A stretch of DNA of 64,000 nt from Tillandsia leiboldiana. Its lineage: Eukaryota; Streptophyta; Magnoliopsida; Poales; Bromeliaceae. Below are positions 1 through 9,145 of the stretch, piece after piece; position 1 is the first letter of the stretch; each line of letters starts with the position of its first letter. Under the pieces are notes generated by a model. It was not told where the DNA came from. It worked only from the letters and a program-made list of their open reading frames with translations, and did no database searches. The DNA is taken from positions 22,195,471-22,259,470 of the forward strand of contig CM055074.1 of NCBI GenBank assembly GCA_029204045.2. Reading direction: 5' to 3'. The translations under genes were made by a program, and so were the position numbers.

Positions 1-259
1 ATGGCCTATCTAAATGTCCATACAAGCATGCATTTGTCCTTGAGAAAGATAAAAGATAATATAACAAGTAGTAGCTCCACATGGTATAACCAACATGCCA
101 AAATCACTAATCAACTATACATGTCCATAATCCGTGATTCATAAGAATCATCTCAGGCGATATTCGCACATAGATACATAATCCTGCCCCGTCGCATAAT
201 CAAATCTCATAAAAGACTATGTGCTAACATAGCATGCTAATAATCACATAGGGTAACAT
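1..259 (-). repeat. Fragment of a reversed family-B-like LTR
   Basis: This AT-rich stretch has no credible coding region. Its first bases resemble the reversed G4 LTR near 35333-35380, sharing a run about a block ACCATACAAGCATGCA-like in both. I infer it is a piece of a family-B LTR in minus orientation into which G1 inserted. The match is by eye and partial. The last five bases, AACAT at 255-259, would be the target duplication of G1, but the other side of G1 is lost in the gap. Confidence 0.45.
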
Positions 260-953
260 TGTAGTAACTGCGGGTCTAACTGTCTTATTGCCCTTCTCGC
301 GGTCCTGATTGAACCGTTCTCCGACTAAGGGGATTCGGGGTGTAACTTTTACTTCTTTATTTCTGGGCAGGCCGTCGGGGCTCGCGGGTATTTTTAGACA
401 ATAAAGCTCGCGAATTGGAATCCGGTGGCGCGATCGGATCTGTTTTTCGACCCCAGAATCTCCCGGAATAATTTTTTTTTAAGTGGTTTAGCCGTCCAGG
501 CGTTTAGCACGTCTTTCGAGGTAAACCAGACCCGGGTTCGTTTTCTTTTATTTGGGGACTTAGGTTTAATTTCCTTTTCCCCCGATCCCTTTGACCCACT
601 GGTTTAAATTTGTGTGGGATGACTTAGGGTTTTCCCACTCTCCTTATCCCGTACGACGGTTCCTCTTTTTGAAGGCGAGCGAGAAACCCTCTTTTTGTTT
701 TTCCGAACCTCGACTTCTTGCAAGACGGAGTGAAGAATTGTTGAGCGCGGCGAGGAGAAGGAAGGGGCCATCGTCCTCCCTCTTCACCGGCGAATCGGAA
801 GCGCGAAGTTTCGGTGAGTTTTTATTTATTTTTTCTAGGGTTTCCTTCGAACCATCATACGGGGGAAGGCGGGATGATCCGGTCTGCCACGTCGCCGCCG
901 TCGCGAGGCGCCGGATGCGCGCAGGGCTGGGACGCCTGGGCGCGCGGGTTGGA

Positions 954-1150
954 CACCCGCGCGGGGCCTGGACGCCGCGCGGGGCCGCCCGTGCGTGCGG
1001 GCTGGGCACCCGCGCGGGGCCTGGGCGCCGCGCGGGGCCGCCCGTGCGTGCGGGCTGGGCACCCGCACGGGGCCTGGGCGCCGCGCGGGGCCGCCCGTGC
1101 GTGCGGACTGGGCACCCGCGCGGGACCAGGCACCGAGCGGGGGCCGCCGC
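954..1150 (+). repeat. 53-bp GC-rich tandem repeat in G1 LTR
   Basis: Copies begin at 954, 1007, 1060 and 1113, an exact 53-bp period, with the last copy partial. Each has a CACCCGCGCGG core and inverted GC runs such as GCCCG/CGGGC. The overlapping ORFs here on both strands are products of base composition. Confidence 0.85.
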
Positions 1151-1446
1151 AGCCAGGGAACCGTGCGGGTCTCACACCGCACGGGGCTCCGACACGCGTG
1201 CGGCCAACGCGGCAGCGCGGGGTCATCGCCGCGACGGGATCCGTGCAGTCTTTCGTCCCCTTGTTCCATGCTGTCGGCTACTGATATTTTTCTCGGGGAA
1301 CTTCGTAGTTCGGAGAGCGCACCGGGACACGGGGGAGTAGCGCCTTGTTCGTCGCGAGTAGAGGTGGGTTTTACTTTTAAAGCCTTAGCAACTAGTCGTA
1401 TCCGTTGGACGGGGTCAAGCTTATGGGTTTAATTGTGCTGATTTTT

Positions 1447-1640
1447 AAAATGCTATGGATCTTGTATTTGGATTAAATAACGATGGGTTTTAGACATTAT
1501 GTGTTTAATTGTGCTGATTCTTGAAATGCTATGGATCTTGGATTTGGATTAAATATCGATGTGCTTTAGACATTATGTGCTTAACTGTGCTGATTTTAAA
1601 ATGCTATGGATCTTGTACTTGGATTAAACATTGTAGAAAG
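1447..1640 (+). repeat. About 75-bp AT-rich tandem repeat in G1 LTR
   Basis: The phrase TGCTATGGATCTTG recurs at 1451, 1528 and 1602, giving about two and a half copies of a 74 to 77 bp unit. The unit also contains TTGGATTAAA and TTTAGACATTATGTG. No function is evident. Confidence 0.85.
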
Positions 1641-1783
1641 GCATTAATTATTTCGTATGGTTCTACGGTGCTTGTGTTTAGATTATACACTGTTCATATA
1701 GTACTCATGCATGGATGTATATTTGCATACTTGGACGTATATGTATATTGTTTTCATGATTACTATGCTCGAGGCTGCAACAC

Positions 1784-1831
1784 GCGCACCCGCGGTTTGG
1801 CCACCGCAGAGGGTGCGCTTTTCCGGAAAAG
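1784..1831 (+). other. Conserved LTR stem-loop module H1 (G1 copy)
   Basis: An outer stem GCGCACCC/GGGTGCGC (1784-1791 with 1811-1818) encloses an inner stem GCGGT/ACCGC with loop TTGGCC. A perfect 14-base palindrome, CTTTTCCGGAAAAG, follows at 1818-1831. The same module occurs in G3 (24346), sA (39705) and G5 (47772, 58895) with paired changes in the stems. It could act in RNA dimerisation, packaging or transcript processing; this is inference only. Confidence 0.7.
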
Positions 1832-2595
1832 TGGTCGTTGACCCGTGTATACCCACGAGGTGTCGTAGTGGGGCCCCCGTTGTGGTGGGGTTTGAGGCGC
1901 CAAGGTATGAGCGGTGCGACCCGTCGACGTTGATGCTCGACGTGGTCAGGTTTCATTGCAGGTGTACGTGTCTACTTTTCCCTCGCGGGAGGGTGTTTGC
2001 TCCGGATAGTGTGACGGTTTGAGTTATTACTTGCTTTCCTGCTTTCCCTATGTTTATTATGTTGCTGACTTCCCACTCCGTGACAGGTTCGTTCGGGGGT
2101 GAGAGCTAGCCGACAGTGAGGCCGAGACAGGAGCTTGCGGGTCCTTGGGGGGCCCTAGACTTTATTTCTTCTCGCTTATCCTATTCGTTTTTTTTTTCAT
2201 TTGATATTGTAGTCTACGGTGTGGTTCTCGATACCCTCGTGGGGTCGGTGTGGATGTCGGTATTTTGCTTTCAGATTTGAGTATGCTGATTTTAGTTTCT
2301 AGTACTGCTGGGCTGTTTTTTTTTTAGATGGAAAGTAAACAAAGAAAAGATTTGCGAAAACCGTTTTAAAAGTCTGGGTGTCGTGTGGGCACCGATTTCA
2401 AAACCCTGTGGATTTATGACTTTCGAAACTGTTTTAGAAATCTAAGTGCCGGGTGGGCACTACTTTCGAACCATGGATGTATGCTTTCAAATTAATCTGC
2501 CCTGAGTTCAACCTGTTGTGCATGAGTAGCTGTATTTACAAATAATTGAGTTGACTGAATGTTGTGATTGGATGTTGTACGAGCCGCGACGCCGT

Positions 2596-2644
2596 GCATA
2601 TACAGAGGAGACTCTGCCCGTTTGCGGAGAAAATCTGTATATGT
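2596..2644 (+). other. Conserved LTR-end stem-loop H2 (G1 copy)
   Basis: The arms GCATATACAGA (2596-2606) and TCTGTATATGT (2634-2644) pair, with an inner CTCTGC/GCGGAG stem between them. The 49-nt spacing is identical in G3, G5 and sA. It lies 72 bp before the LTR end and is followed by GGCGGGTCTG, as in the other copies. I infer a role in the R/U5 RNA, for example 3'-end formation. Confidence 0.72.
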
Positions 2645-2724
2645 GGCGGGTCTGGGCACGCGCCTGGGAAGAAAGATTCAAAAAAAAAGAGCTTGGTTAA
2701 ACCCCGGGGCGTGACAGATTAAGA

Positions 2725-2735
2725 TGGTATCAGAG
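2725..2735 (+). other. G1 primer-binding site
   Basis: TGGTATCAGAG matches the 3' end complement of plant initiator methionine tRNA and lies 8 bases after the LTR, as usual for this clade. Confidence 0.88.
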
Positions 2736-2954
2736 AGAGGTTCAGTGTCCAAATCACGACAGTCAGTACCCGACATCCACAGAGACACCACACTTAACTA
2801 CAAGGAAATGAAACGTGTAAGACATAATAGTATAGAAACGTGAGCGATCGATGGGGGGGGGGGGGTACTAGGTTCTTATCTCTCGATTGTGGTTGTTCTT
2901 TGCTAGTGGAGTTTAGAGCTTATTTTTTTTTGCGTTATGTCTGTACAGACTACA

Positions 2955-4352
2955 ATGGTTCGAACTAGATCATCGGTCGAGGATACAGGAGCAGATGCGA
3001 CGGCATCGGTGGCCACTGAGAACCAACTCCTGCGGCAGCAATTGCGGGAGATGGCAGGGCAGCTGGCAACCCTGACGGACCACGTGCGCCAGCTGTCGCA
3101 ACAACAACAGGCCGCAACAGTGACAGTTGCCCAGGCCTCTCCGCCGGGGCCAACCGCGCCAGCCACGGGACCGCAGGCGACGGGGGTCGGGGCAGGCGTG
3201 GCCCCTCCACCAGCGACGGCAGCGGAGATGCCGCCAGCTCAGAATTTGACCCCAGCAGCAGCAGCTGCGACAACGACAACGGGAACGGCGCCGGGAATCA
3301 CTGGCGGGAGTCCCCTGGGAGAGACAGTGGTGACACCCTCCCCCACCGTGGCCCCCGTTTCCGTGGGGGAGGGGTCGGTTCCGCTGGCTGAGCGGGATCG
3401 AGTGCGGGCCAACCTGAGAGACTTCAAGAAATACGACCCGCCCACGTTCGAAGGGGACACGACTGATCCGTGGGTCGTCGAGAAATGGGTGGGGTCGATG
3501 GAAAAACTTTTCGAAGACCTACTCATGGAGGATGATGAGCGGGTTCCCCTAGCGGTCCACTGCTTGGAGGGGAACGCCCGTTTGTGGTGGAAGACGGTGC
3601 GTCCAGACCCCTCCAGGGGCACCGCGCTTCCATCGTGGACTAAGTTCAAAAAGGAGTTGTTCGGAGCCTTCTTCTCCAACAGTGTTAAACGACAAATGGA
3701 AGACGACCTAAATCACATTCAACAAGGGGACAATACGGTAATGGAGTACCAACGCAAGTTCGCAAGGCTGGCCAACTGCGTCCCATTTGTTATCAGGGAC
3801 GAGTCCCACAAGGCACAACTCTTTGTGGATGGCTTACGAAGTGATATTTTCGAGGTGGTGCAAGCAGCGGACCTGCACACTTTTCAGGGGGTGGTCGACA
3901 GGGCCACAACGGTGGAGCGCGGGTTCGCTGTTACCCGCTCCAGAAGAGAGGGTTTGGCCCAGCGGGAAGACAGGAAGCGCCAGCAACACTTTTCTGGGGG
4001 AAACTCCGCTAGCGGGAACCGACCTCCCAAGCGGTGGAGGCCACCTACGGGATCACGGAGCGCACCTGCGGGAGGACCGAGACAAGAGGACAGACCGTGC
4101 GTCATTTGCGGAGGGACGCACCGAGTGTTGAACTGCCCCCAAAAGGGGGACCACTGCTTCCGTTGCGGCAAGCAGGGGCACTATCGCCGCAACTGCCCCT
4201 TAATCCTGGGAACAGCGTCCTCAGCGGCTTCAGCACCTTCGCCACAACTTTCTGGGCGAGACAGGGCTCCTATGGGTCAACCTCTAGACTCCCTGCACCT
4301 CGGAGAGAGGGGGGAGGACGACCTCAGACGGGCGGGAGAATCTACTCGATGA
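2955..4352 (+). CDS. gag: G1 Gag polyprotein
   Basis: Gag forms the particle in which the element's RNA is reverse transcribed. I chose the ATG at 2955, which gives MVRTRSSVED, because G3 and G5 gags start with the aligned MAR-type sequence; an upstream in-frame ATG at 2937 adds six residues. The N-terminus has a heptad-like ENQLLRQQL stretch, then a long Ala/Pro/Thr linker, then the retrotransposon gag domain with WVEKWVGSMEKLF and ARLWWKTVR. A CCHC zinc knuckle follows at about residues 401-414 (CFRCGKQGHYRRNC). The final residues before the stop diverge from relatives: the true frame passes to pol at about 4250-4275. Confidence 0.85.
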   Translation: MVRTRSSVEDTGADATASVATENQLLRQQLREMAGQLATLTDHVRQLSQQQQAATVTVAQASPPGPTAPATGPQATGVGAGVAPPPATAAEMPPAQNLTPAAAAATTTTGTAPGITGGSPLGETVVTPSPTVAPVSVGEGSVPLAERDRVRANLRDFKKYDPPTFEGDTTDPWVVEKWVGSMEKLFEDLLMEDDERVPLAVHCLEGNARLWWKTVRPDPSRGTALPSWTKFKKELFGAFFSNSVKRQMEDDLNHIQQGDNTVMEYQRKFARLANCVPFVIRDESHKAQLFVDGLRSDIFEVVQAADLHTFQGVVDRATTVERGFAVTRSRREGLAQREDRKRQQHFSGGNSASGNRPPKRWRPPTGSRSAPAGGPRQEDRPCVICGGTHRVLNCPQKGDHCFRCGKQGHYRRNCPLILGTASSAASAPSPQLSGRDRAPMGQPLDSLHLGERGEDDLRRAGESTR

Positions 4353-6661
4353 CCCACCATGAGACGGATCCGGCGGCGGATGCTCTAGCAGGTATTACTT
4401 CTGTTTCCAATTCCCGTGCTAGAACCTTGTTTGATACCGGAGCAACACATTCTTTCGTGTCTCGTGATTTCGTGTCTGTGCATGGTCTTGGGGAGCTACC
4501 TCTCCAAAGTCGTTTGACGGTCCTTACGGCGGGTGGACCTGTGGAGGCGTATAGCCTTGCGCCCGCCTGCTCGATTAAGCTGGGGCGACAATCCTGCCCA
4601 TGGGATCTGGTGGTAATTCCCCTGAAGGAGTACGATGTAGTGCTAGGCATGGACTGGCTTGCAGGGTACCAAGCGCTTATCGATTGTGATAAGCGGCAGG
4701 TACGACTACAAGTACCGGGTTTTCCTGAAAACGTATACCTGGCGTGCAAGAGCACCACCTTTCCAGCGGTCATCTCTGCAGCACGGGCCAGAAGATTGGT
4801 AGAGGGTGGGTGTGTAGCCTACTTGGCGTCGGTGGATCTGGTCACCCGACCCTCGACGACGCTTTCTGACATTCCGGTGGCGAGGGATTTCCCCGAAGTT
4901 TTCCCGACAGAATTGCCCGGGATGCCCCCAGAGCGTGAGGTGGTTTTCCCTATTGAACTCGTACCGGGTACACAGCCGATCACGAAGGCGCCTTACCGAA
5001 TGGCCTTCGCAGAGTTGAAAGAGCTAAAGGCGCAACTTGAAGACCTCTTGGACAAGGGTTTTATCAGGCCAAGTGTGTCGCCCTGGGGCGCCCCGGTACT
5101 CTTTGTGCGGAAGAAAGACGGGAGCCTGCGACTTTGCATTGACTACAGAGGAATAAACAAGGTTACGGTGAAGAACAAGTACCCCCTGCCCAGAATCGAC
5201 GACCTCTTCGACCAGCTACGGGGAGCGACGGTTTTCTCAAAAATCGACCTGCAATCAGGCTACCACCAACTCCGAGTACGGAATGAAGACATCCCGAAGA
5301 CCGCCTTCCGAACCCGGTACGGCCACTACGAATTTACCGTTATGCCGTTCGGGCTTACGAACGCCCCCGCGGTGTTCATGGATATGATGAACCGGATTTT
5401 CAGGCCTTTCATAGATCGGTTTGTAGTGGTCTTCATCGACGACATTTTGATCTATTCAGACACCGACGAGGAGCACGAAGACCACTTGCGAACCATCCTC
5501 CAGACTCTCAGGGATCAGAAGCTTTTTGCCAAACTTAAGAAATGTGAATTCTGGCTTCGCGAAGTGGGTTTTCTAGGACACGTGATCTCGGCGGAAGGAA
5601 TCGCCGTGGACCCCAAGAAGGTGGAGGCAGTGATGGACTGGCAGCCGCCGACTTCAGTGACGGAGATCCGCAGCTTCCTGGGCCTGGCCGGATATTACAG
5701 ACGCTTCGTCGAGGGTTTTTCGAAGATTGCGGCCCCTTTAAACCGACTGACAAAGAAGGGAGAGAAATTTGTTTGGACGGCTAAGTGCCAGGAGAGCTTC
5801 GAAGAACTCAAAAGGAGGTTAACGAGGGCACCAATTCTTGTACTACCGACGCCCGGAGAGGATTATGAAGTGTACTGTGATGCATCGAGGATCGGCCTCG
5901 GGGGTGTTTTGATGCAACAAGGGAAAGTAATAGCCTATGCTTCCCGGCAGCTGAAAGATCACGAAAAGAACTACCCGATACATGATTTGGAGCTAGCCGC
6001 GGTGGTCTTCGTTTTAAAGTTATGGAGACATTACCTCTTTGGTGTCCACTGTAATGTCTTCTCGGATCACCAAAGTCTTAAATACCTGTTCACTCAAAAG
6101 GAATTAAATTTGCGGCAGAGACGGTGGTTGGAGTTGTTGAAGGATTACGATCTAACAATTCAGTACCACCCCGGGAAGGCAAATGTGGTGGCAGACGCCC
6201 TGAGCCGAAAGGAGCAACTGGAGGGGATGCCTGTGAGCACGCTAACGGAGCAGAGCGGTTTGATCGCGGAGTTTGCACGACTGAAGTTGGAAGTGGTGCC
6301 AGCGGGCGTGGTCGCACAACTGTTAACCTTGTCAGTCAAGCCGACGCTGTTCGAGAAGATCCGGGAGGGACAACAGACTGACTCTCACTTACAACTCGTG
6401 CGAAACAAGATCTCCCTGAACCAAGAGAACGACTTTTCGGTGGAAGGCGATGGCACCCTACGGTTCCGCGGGCGGATTTGCGTGCCGGATTCATCGGAAT
6501 TGAAGGAGGAAATTTTGGCAGAGGCACACCGCGCCCCTTATACGGCGCACCCAGGAGGCACGAAGATGTACAGGGACCTCAAACAGACCTTCTGGTGGCC
6601 TAGACTGAAGGGGGATTGTGACGCGTCACGTAGCTCATTGCCTAGTATGCCAACAAATTAA
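4271..6661 (+). pseudogene. pol: G1 Pol: protease, reverse transcriptase, RNase H, integrase N-terminus
   Basis: This open stretch continues the gag-pol polyprotein one frame off from gag, so it has no start codon of its own. Protease has FDTGATHSFVS at about 4430. Reverse transcriptase has RIDDLFDQLRGATVFSKIDL and the catalytic FIDD at 5431-5442. RNase H has the YCDASRIGLGG and DHQSLKYLF motifs. The integrase zinc-binding part begins with HPGGTKMYRDL near 6550. The frame ends in a stop at 6661 because of an indel near 6616; the matching residues continue in the next frame. Otherwise the sequence has no internal stop, unlike G5. Confidence 0.85.
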
Positions 6662-7500
6662 GGCTGAGCACCAGCGACCAGCAGGAAGGTTACAGCCCTT
6701 GCCGGTACCAGAGTGGAAGTGGGACGGAATCACCATGGATTTTGTCACGGGGTTCCCACGTTCGCAGCAGGGGCATGACACGATCTGGGTTATCGTGGAC
6801 CGGTTAACCAAGTCGGCACATTTCCTGCCCATCCACACGACATGGACCCGTGAACGGTTGGCTCAAGTCTACATCAGTGAGATCGTAAGATTACATGGAA
6901 TACCGGCATCGATCACCTCGGATAGGGACACGCGTTTTGTTTCGAAGTTCTGGCAGAATCTACAGCAGGCTCTGGGGACCAAACTACAGTTCAGCACGGC
7001 CTTCCACCCCCAGACGGACGGACAGTCGGAGCGAGTGATTCAGACTCTCGAAGACATGCTTCGCGCCTGTGTGCTAGACTGGGGAGTCAGTTGGTCACGC
7101 TACCTACCCCTCATGGAATTCGCCTACAACAACAGCTACCAGGCTAGCATTCAAATGGCGCCCTACGAGGCCTTATACGGAAGGCGTTGCCGATCCCCGA
7201 TCTGTTGGGACGACTTAGGGGAACGGAAGTTTTTGGGACCCGACCTTGTGGAAGAAACTGAAGAAAAAGTACGCCTCATCAGACAGCGCATACTGACTGC
7301 CCAGAGTCGACAAAAGAGCTACGCAGATCAGAGGCGCCGCGACCTGGAATTTCAAGTAGGGGAACACGTGCTGCTACGAGTCTCACCATCCAAGGGAATC
7401 AAGCGTTTCGGGCTGAGGGAAAACTGAGTCCACGGTACGTAGGGCCTTTCGAGATCCTGGAGCGCATTGGCCCGGTGGCTTACCGCCTTGCCCTACCACC
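6618..7500 (+). pseudogene. int: G1 integrase core, frame-broken and truncated by the gap
   Basis: Integrase inserts the cDNA in the host chromosome. The second pair of the HHCC zinc site (CLVCQQ) is followed by the DDE core: MDFVTGF, SDRDTRF, and HPQTDGQSERVIQ. The C-terminal GPY-like segment is in another frame after an indel near 7420, where a stop occurs at 7427. The sequence then reads into the unknown bases. The chromodomain expected next is not in view. Confidence 0.82.
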
Positions 7501-7600
7501 NNNNNNNNNNNNNNNNNNNNNNNNNNNNNNNNNNNNNNNNNNNNNNNNNNNNNNNNNNNNNNNNNNNNNNNNNNNNNNNNNNNNNNNNNNNNNNNNNNNN
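7501..7600. other. Assembly gap (100 N)
   Basis: Exactly 100 unknown bases, a conventional filler length. The sequence on the left is G1 integrase tail (+). On the right is the end of an unrelated family-B LTR (+). At least the G1 C-terminus, its 3' LTR and more are therefore missing, and the true distance is unknown. Confidence 0.98.
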
Positions 7601-7766
7601 GGTATTTTGAGTTGCCTCTCGTTTTATGTGGTTTTTATTCATAGCTCTGTTATCTGTTAGCTGTAGTACTTTTCTTGCAGGTAGACGCTTCACCTATGCG
7701 GGGTTTGGCATAGGTGGCGGATCTGTTGGCGAGCCCGGGTCGCAGTTTCGACCCCGGGGCGTGACA
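7601..7766 (+). repeat. 3' end of a family-B LTR
   Basis: This is nearly the reverse complement of the G4 LTR end at 33740-33870 and finishes ACCCCGGGGCGTGACA at 7766. Its 5' part is in the gap. It may belong to a solo LTR or another element inserted in the tail of G4; the target duplication would start CACCA at 7767. Confidence 0.75.
7691..7716 (+). other. LTR-end stem-loop, family B form
   Basis: CACCTATGC (7691-7699) pairs perfectly with GCATAGGTG (7708-7716) around an 8-base loop. It sits just before GGCGGATCTG, the same place as H2 in family A and the 11-bp stem in G2. A close copy occurs in the G4 LTR at 33781-33808. Confidence 0.72.
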
Positions 7767-8264
7767 CACCAGGAGTCACAAACTCCCAGGGTAAGTTGTC
7801 ACGCCCCGGGGTCGGACGCGACCCGGGCTCGCCAACAGACCCGCCGTCTGTGGCGGGAAACTGCCGCACAGACGAAGCGTCCAACCTGCAGAAGAGGTCT
7901 AGCTACACAAGTATCAGAGCAAGAGAGAAGCTAAGCCGAAAGAGTAAGCTGCAAACAGGGGTCACTAAGTAAAAGGAAAGGTACAATATCCACAACCTCC
8001 CACAACCGGGTACAACATCACAACTAATACAAAAGTGGAAAACAAAACTACCCGGGGAAACACTACCACGGACTCAACAGCCGAGAGGGTACTAATCAGC
8101 TAAGCCCTTGCCGCGGTCGGAAGACTCCGCACGAACCGACCCAGGAGCGGCCACCTCGGAAGCACCTGCCACACACAGCGGGTGTGAGATCAACTTGAAA
8201 AGTCAGATCTCAGTGGGTACCGGTATCCAATCCTCGGTAGCCCACCAAGTCCCCTGGAAGTCAA

Positions 8265-8266
8265 AC

Positions 8267-8298
<32 letters not shown>

Positions 8299-8299
8299 C
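8265..8299. repeat. GATA microsatellite in G2 3' LTR
   Basis: About eight AGAT/GATA units, one with a GATC variant. The matching tract in the 5' LTR is at about 16720-16755 and is uninterrupted, so it differs between the two LTRs. Confidence 0.9.
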
Positions 8300-8419
8300 G
8301 ATACAGAAAGGAAAGCTGTAAATAAATCTATCACTATATGCGGTAATGCAATGCAATATGAAATGACATCTAAAATCATCCACGATGACCACCCGCTCAT
8401 GCCATTTCCCCCGCAGCCA

Positions 8420-8580
8420 CCTGGTAACTCGGCCAGGGGCGAACTCACATCTGGTATCTCGGCCAGGAAAAACCCACCTGGTAACTCGGCCAGGGCAACT
8501 ACCTCCTGGTAACTCAGCCAGGGAACAAAGATTCCCGGTAACTCGGCCGGGAGAAACACCCTCCTGGTAACTCAGCCAGG
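8420..8580 (-). repeat. Array of six 18-nt stem-loops, about 28-bp period
   Basis: Copies at 8420, 8450, 8477, 8505, 8534 and 8563 read, on the element's sense strand, CCTGGCYGAGTTACCAGG or close variants. The 5-bp arms CCTGG/CCAGG enclose a conserved loop. The copy at 8534-8551 has both arms changed, to CCCGG and CCGGG, which keeps the pairing; the second copy has a shortened stem. The same six are in the other LTR at 16873-17034. Confidence 0.85.
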
Positions 8581-9145
8581 GGCGTCGAATACCACTGTGT
8601 ATCCGAGAACGAATTCCTAAGAGCATAACTCGTGTCTTGGTCGGAAACCATGTCCATCGACTCACACGGCTGCTGCGCACTTACCTGACATTCCCAGGAC
8701 ACATCACCCTTGCATTTGCAAGTCAAATGGACATTCCGTAGCACTCTCGGAGGAAACCAACCCACCTGCGAAGAGGTCGCAAAAACGTGCGCCAAATAGA
8801 AGTCCCGGTGCGATCCTACAGCTCGAAGTAGTACAACGTGCACCGCCGACCACGCTATCAGGCCAACACCAAGTCACACTGTAAAAAAAATCGGAGAAAA
8901 CCGGGTCAGAAGGAAAAACCCAAGATAACGACCCGCCCACAAGCGGCGGAAAACCCAACCGGCGACGACGAACGTCGGGCGTTGCGCGGAATGCCCCTCG
9001 CGCAAACCGCCACGTCGCGTCGCCGGGCCGCAACCCTGCGGCCCAGAGCAGCCCACGGCTGCGCAGTCCAACGCACACACTGCGTGGAGACGGCCATATG
9101 CGCGGCCGGTAGCGCCGCGCGGCCCCAAACTCCTGCCCGCGCAAG

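Larger units (their letters stand above)
260..2716 (+). repeat. G1 5' LTR (family A)
   Basis: The LTR starts TGTAGTAACT and ends CCGGGGCGTGACA, followed 8 bases later by a tRNA-iMet primer-binding site. It aligns in order with the G3, G5 and sA LTRs: a GCGATCGGATC block near 430, a GC-rich block near 900-1150, stem-loop module H1 near 1784, and stem-loop H2 near 2596. No open reading frame in it resembles a protein. The start is set by alignment with the other family-A LTRs because no second LTR of G1 is in view. Confidence 0.82.
260..7500 (+). mobile_element. G1: Ty3/gypsy (Tekay/Del-like) element, 3' end lost in gap
   Basis: The order seen is 5' LTR, initiator-Met primer-binding site, gag with a CCHC knuckle, protease, reverse transcriptase, RNase H, integrase, and the start of the post-integrase region. 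This is the Ty3/gypsy order. The close relatives G3 and G5 carry a chromodomain C-terminus, which places the family in the chromoviruses, probably Tekay/Del. Three frame breaks (near 4250-4275, 6616 and 7420) each look like a single-base indel, so they may be assembly errors as easily as mutations. The sequence stops inside the polyprotein at the N run, and neither the C-terminus nor the 3' LTR is present. Confidence 0.88.

Noticed and set aside
591..1340. 249-codon ORF in the G1 LTR
   Set aside because: GC-rich LTR sequence with a 53-bp tandem repeat; no domain, and other frames are open too.
1784..1831. Hammerhead-type ribozyme (retrozyme) in an LTR
   Set aside because: The conserved CTGATGA and GAAA core of hammerheads is not seen near either stem-loop.
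7475..7693. ORFs running over the unknown bases
   Set aside because: Frames through N are meaningless.
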